Source: Verrucomicrobiaceae bacterium (GTDB lineage: Bacteria > Verrucomicrobiota > Verrucomicrobiia > Verrucomicrobiales > Verrucomicrobiaceae). Taken from it: a DNA stretch of 64,000 nucleotides. Within the stretch, counting starts at the first letter, position 1, and each line of letters starts with the position of its first letter. Below the pieces are notes generated by a model. That model had not been told where the DNA came from. It made no database searches and worked only from the letters and a program-made list of their open reading frames with translations. Positions 10,201-18,341 of the stretch are shown here, one piece after another. Location: contig JAEUHN010000039.1 in assembly GCA_016795365.1 (NCBI GenBank), forward strand, positions 186,001-250,000, written 5' to 3'. The position numbers were made by a program, and so were the translations under genes.

Positions 10201-12828
10201 CTCGCCCTCCAGCGGTGCGAAGTCATCGGAGCGTCGGCCAAAGAAGAGGTCCTTCACTCCGGCGGCGGTGACGGGTAGCTCGGCATCAATCTCGACCTTG
10301 CCATTCAGCGTCACCTTCACATGCGAACCAGCGCGCTCGAAGGTGACATCGTTCCACGAGCCCGGCTCGATGATCGTCTTGCCGCGCACGATGTTGTCGG
10401 CGGCGTTGCCGTTGAAAACGAAGATCTTGCCTGGCTCCGAGTCCTTGTAGTTGCCGCCGATGCCGAGGTGATCACCCGGTGCTTGGCGATCGCCCTTCGG
10501 TCCGCGTGAGACAAGATACGCGGTGACGGCGCTGGCGTTGTTCGGCTTCGTGTTGCGGAAGCGCATCGAGACGGACCAGTTCTCGTGCTGCTTGAGCTGT
10601 GACTCCTTTTGCACGGCGAGCTTCTTCGCTCGCTCCGCGCGCTCGGTGGCGTGACGCGCGTTGTCGTCCTCGACCTTCGAGGTCTTCCAAAGCTGCGCGA
10701 CGAGCTTCGGCTCGATGGCGCGATCCCAGACGGTGATCTCGTCGAGGCGGCCTTGGAGACCTTTGCCGAAGATGAGTTCCTTTTGGTTGTCGCCTGCTTT
10801 GCCGGTGAGGATGGGTTGTTCGCTGCCATCGAGGTGGACGCGGAGTTGGTCGCCATCGCGGATGAGCACGGCGAAATGCCAGTCGTCGGCGAACGTGCTT
10901 TTGAAAGTGGCTTCGGCTTTAGCCGAAGTTTGGGAAGCTCCTTCGGCTAAAGCCGAAGCCACTTTGCCCCACTCAAGCCGCACCGTGTGATCGGCGAATT
11001 GATGCGCGACCAACGTCGCTCCGAGCGCGTCGATGAGATGCCCGCTACGATCACTCGCACCGCTCTCGTGCCCGAGCCAGAACCAGAGGGCGATGGAGGC
11101 TTTTTCCATCAGTCCCCTCGGTGCCTTCGTCACTCCGTCAGGCCGGGTAACATAGGGTAGCGAGGCTTGGATCGAGGCACCTGAAAGGTGGACACACCGA
11201 TTGATATGGTTCTCTCCTGAAAACGCGGAGGGTTTGAGAGCTTCTTCCGAGCCATAGCCGGTTCCAGTGCCGGGACCCGGAAGATAGAAAGCTGCTCCTC
11301 CATCGCTAACCATCGCCGCGCAGGTGCTGGTTCTATTGGCTGCTCTGTCCAGCGCATTGCCTGAGCAACGGGTGAAGTGTTCGAACCGGAACGTGGTCAG
11401 CGGTTTAGACTCCATGATCTGAAGTGCGTAGGGTCCGTTGTGCGTCTTCAGCGCGCGACCTTTGTCATGGTTTAGCTTGTCCAGAGCATCGTGCAGAGAG
11501 GTCCAAATGCTAAGCTCGGCACCAGCCTCGAGACCTGCAGTGCGAGCGGGCCAGGTGGTGTAACCGCCAAGCTCATGCTGTTCCGAAGGTGGAATATAGC
11601 CCTCTGCCCCATTCGCCAGCTCAATATTAAAATGTGAGTCGAACGGCGAGACGGCCTTCAACTTCAACCCCGTGATCGCATACACCTCGTTCGGCAGCGT
11701 CGCGATGCTGAGATCACCAATGCGGATCGCTTGCAGCTTCAGTGTCGTCTCTTTGCGCTGATCGAGAATGACCGCTTCACGCGCATAGACTTCCGTTTTG
11801 TCCTTCGGCAGATCGTTCTGAATCTGCGCATTGATCCGCTCTGCCCATGACAGGCGTTCCTTGTCCGACGTGCGATACTTGAGCGTGAGCTGCTTCTCAA
11901 TCATGCCGAGTTCGGCGTGGTCTTGATACTTCACCTGCGCGAGCGCCTTCTTCGCGTAGCTGACCACGCCTTCGGTGTAGCTCTGCAGCGTGAGGTCCTT
12001 CTTCTCCGCGCCGTAGTCCATCCACATGAGGTCGCCGCTGGTGCCTTGGGACATGGCGCAGATGCCGCCGCCGAGATGCTTCTCGATCAGGTCGCAGAAG
12101 AGGCCGAAGTAGTCTGCCGACACGGGCGTGCTGCCGAAGTAGTGCTGCGAGTAGTTTGCCAGCACGGCGAGCGGTTTGCCGTCCTTCGTCTGGATCGAGA
12201 TGACGCTGAGCTGCGGATCAACCGGACCGCTGGGGCCGACAACATCCTTGCTGAGGTAGCCGGGATGCATGTTCGCCCGGCCGGTGGGATTGCCGAAGGG
12301 ATCGACGACTTCTTTGCCGGCGAGGCGAATCCAGCGGCGGTTGTGCGTGTGCTCCCAGTCATCGACGCTGCTCCAGCCGATGCGCGCGGGCTGAAGTCGC
12401 TTGTTCGCCTCGACGATGCTCTCGGCGATCTTCGGGATGAGGAACTTCGCATACTCGGGGTCCTGTCGCGTGCCGAGGCAGCCCATCGCAGCGGGCGCGC
12501 TGTGCGTATGCGTGGCGCTGACCATCATGCGATCCACCGGGATGCCACACTGCTTCGATGCGAGCGCCTTGGCTTCGTCGATGAGCTTCTGCTCCATCAT
12601 GCACTGGTCCACGATGGCGAAGGCGATCTTCATCTTGCCGTCGTCGAGCACGATCGCGCGCGAGTGGAGCTTGTCCGTCAGCTTGTCGCTCGTGCGCTCC
12701 GTGAACATGCCCGCGATGATGCGGGGGAACGTGGTCGGCGAGATGTCCGTGGCGACGGCTCCAGCGCGGAAGACCTGGGCGTGTGCCGTGATCGCGAGGA
12801 GGGAAAGGTAGAGCGTGGCGCGCAGCAT
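7264..12828 (-). CDS. giant secreted ceramidase-like / LamG / PVC-type haem-binding fusion protein
   Basis: An exported 1854-residue multidomain protein. After a signal peptide (about 1-17), residues about 20-460 resemble the N-terminal domain of neutral ceramidase, including an SATHTHS segment like the family's active-site motif. Two LamG/concanavalin-like sandwiches follow (about 530-720 and 750-880). A PVC membrane-bound dehydrogenase/beta-propeller domain (about 930-1320, with EGFKAELIACEP and DERGRLWVVEM) and HEAT-like helices (about 1370-1700) come next. A c-type haem-binding domain with CIACH at 1733-1737 closes the protein. Such proteins are frequent in Planctomycetota and Verrucomicrobiota and are thought to oxidise or bind carbohydrates, but the substrate is unknown. 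A palindrome interrupts the first LamG domain. Confidence 0.85.
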   Translation of the reverse strand: MLRATLYLSLLAITAHAQVFRAGAVATDISPTTFPRIIAGMFTERTSDKLTDKLHSRAIVLDDGKMKIAFAIVDQCMMEQKLIDEAKALASKQCGIPVDRMMVSATHTHSAPAAMGCLGTRQDPEYAKFLIPKIAESIVEANKRLQPARIGWSSVDDWEHTHNRRWIRLAGKEVVDPFGNPTGRANMHPGYLSKDVVGPSGPVDPQLSVISIQTKDGKPLAVLANYSQHYFGSTPVSADYFGLFCDLIEKHLGGGICAMSQGTSGDLMWMDYGAEKKDLTLQSYTEGVVSYAKKALAQVKYQDHAELGMIEKQLTLKYRTSDKERLSWAERINAQIQNDLPKDKTEVYAREAVILDQRKETTLKLQAIRIGDLSIATLPNEVYAITGLKLKAVSPFDSHFNIELANGAEGYIPPSEQHELGGYTTWPARTAGLEAGAELSIWTSLHDALDKLNHDKGRALKTHNGPYALQIMESKPLTTFRFEHFTRCSGNALDRAANRTSTCAAMVSDGGAAFYLPGPGTGTGYGSEEALKPSAFSGENHINRCVHLSGASIQASLPYVTRPDGVTKAPRGLMEKASIALWFWLGHESGASDRSGHLIDALGATLVAHQFADHTVRLEWGKVASALAEGASQTSAKAEATFKSTFADDWHFAVLIRDGDQLRVHLDGSEQPILTGKAGDNQKELIFGKGLQGRLDEITVWDRAIEPKLVAQLWKTSKVEDDNARHATERAERAKKLAVQKESQLKQHENWSVSMRFRNTKPNNASAVTAYLVSRGPKGDRQAPGDHLGIGGNYKDSEPGKIFVFNGNAADNIVRGKTIIEPGSWNDVTFERAGSHVKVTLNGKVEIDAELPVTAAGVKDLFFGRRSDDFAPLEGEFGKVVVKGLDAPKAAAPAPQPKIELSQPALSPEESLKKLHVREGFKAELIACEPVVLDPVAFDWDERGRLWVVEMADYPLGMDGKGKPGSRVVMLEDTDANGQYEKRTVIADGLNFATGILTWRDGVLVTAAPDILFIKGDGSEKKVLFTGFSEGNQQLRVNGLRWGMDGWVYCAGGAHTVNYNKSTAVINKLTGEKMELGARDFRFKPDTGEFDPQTGPSQFGRVRDDWGHWFGVQNSKPLWHYVLQDHYLRRNPNVIPPDPIKLMYKLNPPVYAASAPEKRYHSFDHATAYTSACGINSYRGGTLFDDGKMHAFTCEPFHNLVQHHVMEDDGVSFKAQSDTNGKTPDFFASEDRWCRPVMVRDGPDGALYIADMYRYIIEHPQWLPQNGKDELAAFWRHGDDKGRIYKITKAHQVAPMPYPSQPLVNGRPLKDATKLLENPSAALSSTTGWLRDKAQMLIAWSKPTDLDGQLIALTVDGSTPQARAQAAWTLQLLGKMTPRICERLLIDPSPRVREQGLIIAENSATDDSIIKSMTALANDDDAKVRLQLACSLSAFKDERTGAMLASLMKRDSADPMISGAVLISAATHIKALLKPEVVSTFDATGLASITRLVMNLKEESLIARLIEVAAVTGKDSSMPRLRSFMSALASSNSSLDKLTKSAASDDLKKQLAAINDLLQQTDFRLSAETYEPTSGDRDAFVVLSESEEFWEGMIDLASRWLKKDASLERQQSAIAILAASKPVGTANLLLKDWDARTPQVRHEIIQTLLGNSRWIKGLMERVKSGVVSPSSFNAQQRASLLQHPDKAIAKLADEAFQSSGSPTRAAVIEKFKPALSLTGDAAKGKQVFTTAGCIACHQLEGIGLPVGPDLRSVVPHTSEKLLNSILDPSAIIEPGFAAYHCTLKSGEQLYGIVSTETSSSITMKLAGNIVRSVLRSEIKDLKSTQTSLMPDGLEAALNPQTLADLIKYLQMPKQ
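10904..10965. repeat. perfect inverted repeat (25-bp arms) inside a coding sequence
   Basis: Arms at 10904-10928 and 10941-10965 are exact reverse complements with a 12-bp spacer. Each arm contains its own palindrome, CTTCGGCTAAAGCCGAAG, so the element is a palindrome of palindromes like a REPIN. It lies in frame in the first LamG domain of the 1854-residue protein (about residues 622-642) and adds an Ala/Glu/Lys-rich stretch without breaking the frame. Confidence 0.9.
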
Positions 12829-12980
12829 GGTGCCTAGCTACGAACGGAGCGAGGGAGTCCTGTCGGAGGCGGGGCTGAAGAAGTTGAGAGGTGGCGATGT
12901 AGAGAAGACGGACCCGAATCGAGGGCATCTCGACTTCTTCACTTCTCACCTCTCGACTGCCGACGCCGAGAGCGACTCGA

Positions 12981-14003
12981 CTACCTCTTCACTCCCGTCA
13001 TGAAGCCGCGCGCGACTGCCGTGTCGTGATACTCGCCGGGCGTGAAGCCCGCCTCGTCCATGAGTGCGGCATACTCGGTGGTGGAGTAGCACTTGCCCTG
13101 CGTGGAGTGCATGAGCAGGCAGGAGTATTCGGCGACATGCAGGGGGCCGGTCTTGTCGGCATTGATGAAGGCATCGTGAATGACGAGCAGTCCACCAGCA
13201 GGCATCGCATCGTGGGAGCGGGCGAGCAAGGCCTTAACCTCGGGCACGTCCCAGTCGTGCAGGACGTTGGAGAACAGATGCACATCGCAGCCGGGTGTCA
13301 TGCCGTCGAACATGTTGCCTGTGGCGACATCGACGCGATCCGCGCAGCCGCGTTCGGCGATGAGTCTGGCGCAAATCTTGTCCACTGGCGATTGCTCCAG
13401 CACGGTGCCGTGCAGGTGCGCGTTGTGCGCCACGAGGCTGCACGCGTAGATGCCGGAGCCGCCGCCAATGTCGAGCACGCGCGAGCGACCGGTGAGGTCG
13501 AGCTTCTTCGCCAGCGCCTGGCTCAGATAGATGCCGCGGCAGTCCATCGCGGCAGTGAACTTGCGGGCGAAGTCGTCCTGCTCCATTGCCTTGTGCCAGT
13601 CGAAGGCTGCTTTGTCTCCCGACCATCCGGCGGGCTTGCCGGTGCGCAGCACTTCCACGTAGTCGCGCGCGATGGGCCGGTCGTGCAGCGAGGCGAAGTA
13701 GGGGCTGAGGTTCCAGGTCGAGGATTTCGTGAGATGCTCGCGCGCGGTCGTGGTGCATTGGAAGGTGCCGCCTTGATCAGTGACCAGTCCATTGGCAGCC
13801 AGCAGTGTCATCATCACATCGGCCGGGCGCGGATGGAAATCGAAGTGCGCGCAGACTTGCGCCAGCGTGGAGGGATTCGCGTTGAGCCAGGTGAAGAAGT
13901 CGAAGTGAACCAGCGCGGCGGTGATGAGGTCCACAGCGTAGAGGCCGTCGCGGTAGCGGTAAATGGCGGTAGGGTCGGTGGTGGGCGCGGCGGTGAGGTC
14001 CAT
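12981..14003 (-). CDS. SAM-dependent O-methyltransferase (dimerising, family 2 type)
   Basis: A 340-residue methyltransferase of the acetylserotonin/hydroxyneurosporene O-methyltransferase type. The N-terminal 100 residues form a winged-helix dimerisation domain (ITAALVHFDFFTWL). The Rossmann domain has the SAM-binding motif VLDIGGGSGIYA at about 176-187, the acidic VLEQS strand end, and a LFSNVLHDWD segment whose His-Asp matches the catalytic base region of the family. It lies 152 bp upstream of the giant gene on the same strand and has no obvious pathway partners, so the substrate is unknown. Confidence 0.85.
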   Translation of the reverse strand: MDLTAAPTTDPTAIYRYRDGLYAVDLITAALVHFDFFTWLNANPSTLAQVCAHFDFHPRPADVMMTLLAANGLVTDQGGTFQCTTTAREHLTKSSTWNLSPYFASLHDRPIARDYVEVLRTGKPAGWSGDKAAFDWHKAMEQDDFARKFTAAMDCRGIYLSQALAKKLDLTGRSRVLDIGGGSGIYACSLVAHNAHLHGTVLEQSPVDKICARLIAERGCADRVDVATGNMFDGMTPGCDVHLFSNVLHDWDVPEVKALLARSHDAMPAGGLLVIHDAFINADKTGPLHVAEYSCLLMHSTQGKCYSTTEYAALMDEAGFTPGEYHDTAVARGFMTGVKR

Positions 14004-14053
14004 GGGGCGATAGTTGCGAGCGAGAAGTCAGGCGCAAGGCGACATCCGGGCAC

Positions 14054-14085
14054 AAAAAAGAGGGAGCGGGTGACCGCTCCCTCTT
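14054..14085 (-). terminator. intrinsic terminator of the outer-membrane protein gene
   Basis: A perfect 12-bp stem (14058-14069 with 14074-14085, GTGA loop) is followed, on the minus strand, by a run of T residues. It lies 43 bp past the stop of the gene at 14129-14665 and before the methyltransferase start, so it should insulate the two. Confidence 0.85.
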
Positions 14086-14128
14086 GGAATTGAAAGGTTA
14101 ATTTCAGCAGCACTGCTGATTCCGTGGC

Positions 14129-14665
14129 TTAGAACGGAATGCGCAGACCGAGGCGGACCGTGGTGTAGTCCGGCTCTTCTTCGGAGAAGTGGTATGCACC
14201 TTCGGCAAAGATGCCGAGGCAGCTAGCGGAAGGGATGCGGACGTCGAGTCCACCGCCGACCTGATAGTTGCCACGGGTCACGCTGTTGGTAGCGAGGCCG
14301 CCACCCACGAGGACGTAGGGAGCGATGCAAAGGGAGTCAATCGGAGCGCGAAGGATCAGATTGGCATCGAACTGATGATGTTCCTTGTCGGTGGCATACA
14401 GACCATAGTTGAGGTCGATGCCAACGTTGCGGCTGAAGAAGTAGTTGATACCCACGCCACCACCCAGGACTTCGTCACCGAACTCAGGGAGGTAAGCACC
14501 GCCGAACACGTCAGCGGAGAGGCCAGCACCGAAGCAGCCACATCCGGCCGGAGCAGGAGCGGGAGCCACAGGAGCCTTGGCATTCTTGGGGGCAGAGCCA
14601 ACAGGGCCTGCAACAACGCTCGTTGCGAGCGCTACGGACATGATGATCGTAGTGAGTGATTTCAT
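14129..14665 (-). CDS. small outer-membrane beta-barrel protein
   Basis: 178 residues with a clear signal peptide (about 1-19) and an Ala/Pro linker. Alternating aromatic/glycine strands follow (FGGAYLPEF, GGGVGINYFF, YHFSEEEPDYTTVRLGLRIPF), ending in a C-terminal phenylalanine, the usual signal for barrel assembly. It looks like an eight-stranded OmpA/OmpW-like barrel without a periplasmic domain. Four cysteines, including a CGC near residue 42, are unusual for this fold. The upstream DNA at 14700-14760 is strikingly A+T-rich and, with the strong terminator, suggests a well-expressed single-gene unit. Confidence 0.75.
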   Translation of the reverse strand: MKSLTTIIMSVALATSVVAGPVGSAPKNAKAPVAPAPAPAGCGCFGAGLSADVFGGAYLPEFGDEVLGGGVGINYFFSRNVGIDLNYGLYATDKEHHQFDANLILRAPIDSLCIAPYVLVGGGLATNSVTRGNYQVGGGLDVRIPSASCLGIFAEGAYHFSEEEPDYTTVRLGLRIPF

Positions 14666-14851
14666 GGTTAATAGAGGGTTGAATGTTAAGGTTAGCTACT
14701 GACACCTCAAAATTCAAGAGGGATTTTAATATTTTCTAAGTTTATCAATTTCGTGATGCATGAATTTCGACCGTTGATCAGGACGCCTTAACAAAAATCA
14801 CCCTGGGGGAAGAACTTCGGTCTCGCCCCGGTCAAACCCGAGCAAAGGGTC

Positions 14852-16987
14852 CTACTTGGCAGCGGGTTTGCGCACCAATGCCTTGGTGATGACATCGGCC
14901 ATGAGTTGATAGCCAGCATCATTGGGATGCACCTTGTCCGACACCATCTCAGCGTGTCCGAGCATCGTTTTGTTGAGATCAATCACCGGCAGTTTCTCGG
15001 CGGCGGCCAGCTTGCGGAGTTCAGGGATGACTTCGCCTTTGATCACTTTGTCCGTGATGCCGAAATTCTCGGGAAAAGCTGGCACTGGCAGGCAAACATG
15101 GATGCGGACCTGCGGATTCGCGGCCCTAAAGGCACTGATGATCTCCTTCGCACTCGGGATGAAGTCGTCCTTGTGTGCCCAGTTGTGTGGCTTGCTGTCA
15201 TTGGTGCCGAGGAGGATTGTCACAATGTCCGGCTTGAAAGCGAGCGCATCCTGGAAGGCCTTTTCTTTGTGGTAGGGATGGTCACCGGCGCGCAGCATAG
15301 TGCGGGCACTGACGCCGAAGTTCCGCACCTCGTAGCGCTTGCCCAGCCGCTCCTGCAACAGTGCTGGATAAGAGCCCGTGCGCGGGTCGCGTGCACCGAC
15401 GCCCTCGGTGATGCTATCACCCACGCAAGCCACCTTGATCGTTCGTGGCCCGCGGGTTTGCGCCGCCTTGGCTTCCGTGGCGTAATGGAGCGGCCAGGAG
15501 TCCGTGCGAAAAGGCGAGGCCGGCAGACCCGCATTATTCCACAGGGTGGATGGCGGCATGTCAGCCCATGCATAGCGAACTGCCACCGGTTTGACCACGG
15601 CAGCACTGGTGACGATCACCTTCTCACCTTCGATGCGGGCTGTGGCAGGCTGCCATTTTTGATCTTCATCAGCAACTACGAATCCGGCTGGCTCACCTTT
15701 GAAAACGAGACCACCATCCGTATGTGTGAAGCGCAGATGCACTTCGGCACCCTTCACCTCTCTGCCGGCGAAGCGAGGTCCGCTCACGGCCACGGGCTTG
15801 CCATAGACAGCACCAAGAGCCCACATCGAGAGCCGCCGCCCGACCTCTTGTTTGTTCTTCGGATGAATGTCTTTCTCCTCGCCGATGTCCGTGGTCACAG
15901 CCATGCCGGTATGGGGCAGGCTCAGCGTCTGGAACATGCCTTCGCGCACCTCGCACCAGGCATCGCCACGGCTGGCGAAATTGGGCAGTTGCACCCAGGC
16001 AAAAGGAAACTCATAACCCCAGCGCTTCCGCCAGTTTTCCACCAGCAGGCTGAGATGAGGATGGTAGTAGCGTGACTTCTCGGGCTGTGAATTGGCCTCG
16101 CCCTGATACCAGAGCGCTCCACGAATGGCGTAAGGGATAAGTCCGTTGATCTTGCCATTGAAAAGGCCGCCCACGTCCCCCTTCGTCTTCCTCAATGCCA
16201 CGGGGTCACGAGGCTTGCGCGGAGGTGTCTGCCCAGCGGCACGAGCCTTCTTCGCCGCCTCGGTCCAGGCCACCAGCTGCTTCTCGTAGTCAGCCTTGGC
16301 TTTTGCTTCATCAAACACCTGGCTGTTCTTCGCTTCGAAGAACCCTTTCAATTCGGCCTTCGCGTGCTGTGCCCCGGCATCGATCCACGACTCGATCGGA
16401 GTGCCGCCCACCGAAGAATTGATCAAACCGAAGGGCACCTTCAGCTCGCGATGCAACTCACGAGCCGTGAAGAACAAGGTGGCACTGAAGCCTCCTACCG
16501 TCTCCGCCGAGCACACTTCCCACTTGCCCTGCACATCCGCCACCGGCTTGGACGAGGCCGAACTCCGAACCGTAAACATCCGCACCTGCGGCAGATCCGC
16601 CTTCGCCTTCTCTGCCTCGTAGTCCTTCGCACGACTCACCGTCATGGCCATATTCGACTGTCCGGAGCCCAGCCACACCTCACCCACCAGCACATCCTTC
16701 ACCTCGATCGTGTTCACGCCCTGCACTTTCAGCAGATGCGGTCCCCCAGCAGCCAAGCTTTTCAGCCTGACCATCCAGCGACCATCGGCCCCGGCTTTCG
16801 CACTCGCCGACTGCCCGGCCACACTCACATGCACCTCCTCGCCGACGTCAGCCCAGCCCCACACCGGCACCTCCACCTCCCGCTGCAAGACCGCATGATC
16901 AGAGAACACCGCAGGCAGACGCACCTCCGCATGAACGCGGACCCAACCAACGAGCACCATCAGGGCAAAACAAGCACGAGAAAACAT
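14852..16987 (-). CDS. secreted sialate-O-acetylesterase-like / SGNH double hydrolase
   Basis: 711 residues with a signal peptide (about 1-20). The first part (about 20-500) resembles sialate O-acetylesterase, with the nucleophile motif GSGQSNM near residue 110 and ALWYQGEANS as the second block. A separate SGNH/GDSL hydrolase domain starts at residue 517: GDSITEG at 523-529, LLGTND at about 592-597 and DKVHPND at about 684-690 supply the Ser, Asn and Asp/His blocks. Two esterase active sites in one chain suggest removal of acyl groups from an acetylated glycan outside the cytoplasm. Neighbouring genes do not form an obvious glycan-utilisation locus. Confidence 0.88.
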   Translation of the reverse strand: MFSRACFALMVLVGWVRVHAEVRLPAVFSDHAVLQREVEVPVWGWADVGEEVHVSVAGQSASAKAGADGRWMVRLKSLAAGGPHLLKVQGVNTIEVKDVLVGEVWLGSGQSNMAMTVSRAKDYEAEKAKADLPQVRMFTVRSSASSKPVADVQGKWEVCSAETVGGFSATLFFTARELHRELKVPFGLINSSVGGTPIESWIDAGAQHAKAELKGFFEAKNSQVFDEAKAKADYEKQLVAWTEAAKKARAAGQTPPRKPRDPVALRKTKGDVGGLFNGKINGLIPYAIRGALWYQGEANSQPEKSRYYHPHLSLLVENWRKRWGYEFPFAWVQLPNFASRGDAWCEVREGMFQTLSLPHTGMAVTTDIGEEKDIHPKNKQEVGRRLSMWALGAVYGKPVAVSGPRFAGREVKGAEVHLRFTHTDGGLVFKGEPAGFVVADEDQKWQPATARIEGEKVIVTSAAVVKPVAVRYAWADMPPSTLWNNAGLPASPFRTDSWPLHYATEAKAAQTRGPRTIKVACVGDSITEGVGARDPRTGSYPALLQERLGKRYEVRNFGVSARTMLRAGDHPYHKEKAFQDALAFKPDIVTILLGTNDSKPHNWAHKDDFIPSAKEIISAFRAANPQVRIHVCLPVPAFPENFGITDKVIKGEVIPELRKLAAAEKLPVIDLNKTMLGHAEMVSDKVHPNDAGYQLMADVITKALVRKPAAK

Positions 16988-17147
16988 AGGCGCGAGTTAA
17001 CGCCTCAAAGCCCCGACCCTTGCGCCGATCCACTCCTCAGCATGTGATCGTTGCGGTCACGCCTTATCTGCACGTCCAATCTCAGAAAACACTGGCACCC
17101 AGGCTCGCACGAGGCCACTCGTTCCCGTCTCACTCAGGCCTCTCTCC

Positions 17148-18245
17148 ATGGTCCGCTCCATCATCATCGTCATTCAGATGATACTGTCCGCACTCCTCGT
17201 GCGGGCATGGATGACACCGTCAGAGCCCTGGCATTGGAAGGTGTCCATCGCCATGCTCGAGTTTGGCCACTGGCTCATCTTCCCTGCCCTGCTCAGCACC
17301 CTGATCGGCGGCCTCCTGGTGCGCGGCACCATCCGCTGGCTGCCTATGACCCTGGGCCTCCTCGTCGCCGCCGCCTCCCTCATCCCCTCCTGGCAGGCCT
17401 CCAAACTCGACCACCATTTCAGCTGGAGCCGCCTGTGGTCCTTCGATGGCCCACCAGCCATCGCTCCCCTCCAGCGCAAGACTTACTGGCGCAGCCACAA
17501 AGACGCCCTCGACGCCCTCATCTACCGCCCCGCCGATACCACTACCAAGCCCACCCCCTGGATCCTCTACCTCCACTCCGGCGGTTGGGATCGCGGCGAC
17601 CCCGATGAGTTCCCCGTCTGGCACAAGCACCTCGCCTCCCACGGCTATGCGATCGTCGCCATGCGTTACCACCTCGCCCCGGAGCACAAATGGCCCGCGC
17701 AAAAGGAAGACGTCCGAAACGCCGTCAAGTGGGTCACCGAACACGCTGCTGAACTCAACATCGACCCCGACCGCCTCATCCTCATGGGCCGCTCCGCAGG
17801 AGGCCAGATCGCCACCGCCTGCGCCGCCACCATGCCCGACATCAAGGCCAAAGGCTGCATCGCTTTCTACTCTCCGATGGACCTCGAGTTCGCCCACACC
17901 TGGTCCACCGAAGACGACATCATCCAGGCCCTCAAGCTCCTGCGCAATTACCTCGGTGGCGACCCCGAAGACGTTTCCGAGAATTATCGCAGCGCCTCCG
18001 CGATCAACTTCGTCAACGCCAAGACCACCGTTCCCACCCTCCTCATCCATGGCCGTCGCGACGCTCTCGTGTGGGTGGAGCAAAGCATCCGGTATAAAGC
18101 CAAGTTTGAGAAAGTCGGCATCACCGACCGATGCACCTTCGTCGAACTCCCCTGGGCCGTTCACGCCTTCGACTACTTCCCCAACTCTCCCGGCGGCCAA
18201 ATCTCCCTTGATGAGACCGTTCAATTCTTGAAGCAGTTTCAGTGA
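17148..18245 (+). CDS. membrane-anchored alpha/beta-hydrolase (esterase)
   Basis: 365 residues. Three hydrophobic segments lie in the first 85 residues, then an alpha/beta-hydrolase domain of the hormone-sensitive-lipase/BD-FAE type. The oxyanion motif is LHSGGW (about 144-149), the nucleophile elbow is GRSAG (about 219-223), and later FVNAKTTVPTLLIHGRRDALV and AVHAFDYF provide the Asp and His. The catalytic domain is probably held at the membrane. The gene is alone on the plus strand and converges on the TPR gene. The substrate is unknown. Confidence 0.82.
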   Translation: MVRSIIIVIQMILSALLVRAWMTPSEPWHWKVSIAMLEFGHWLIFPALLSTLIGGLLVRGTIRWLPMTLGLLVAAASLIPSWQASKLDHHFSWSRLWSFDGPPAIAPLQRKTYWRSHKDALDALIYRPADTTTKPTPWILYLHSGGWDRGDPDEFPVWHKHLASHGYAIVAMRYHLAPEHKWPAQKEDVRNAVKWVTEHAAELNIDPDRLILMGRSAGGQIATACAATMPDIKAKGCIAFYSPMDLEFAHTWSTEDDIIQALKLLRNYLGGDPEDVSENYRSASAINFVNAKTTVPTLLIHGRRDALVWVEQSIRYKAKFEKVGITDRCTFVELPWAVHAFDYFPNSPGGQISLDETVQFLKQFQ

Positions 18246-18341
18246 TCCAGCGAGGCCCCGCTGACCATGGGTCTATTTTCTCCATGGCACACCGCAATCG
18301 CTGAAGCGCTCAGTAGGTAGTTTGTCCGTCCAAACAGCGGT

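Noticed and set aside
8926-10278. Plus-strand 450-codon open frame opposite the giant gene.
   Set aside because: Antisense to a protein with clear domains; its translation is Val/His/Arg-rich shadow sequence without motifs. Similar long antisense frames at 14906-16075, 27546-29042 and 60953-62431 were rejected for the same reason.
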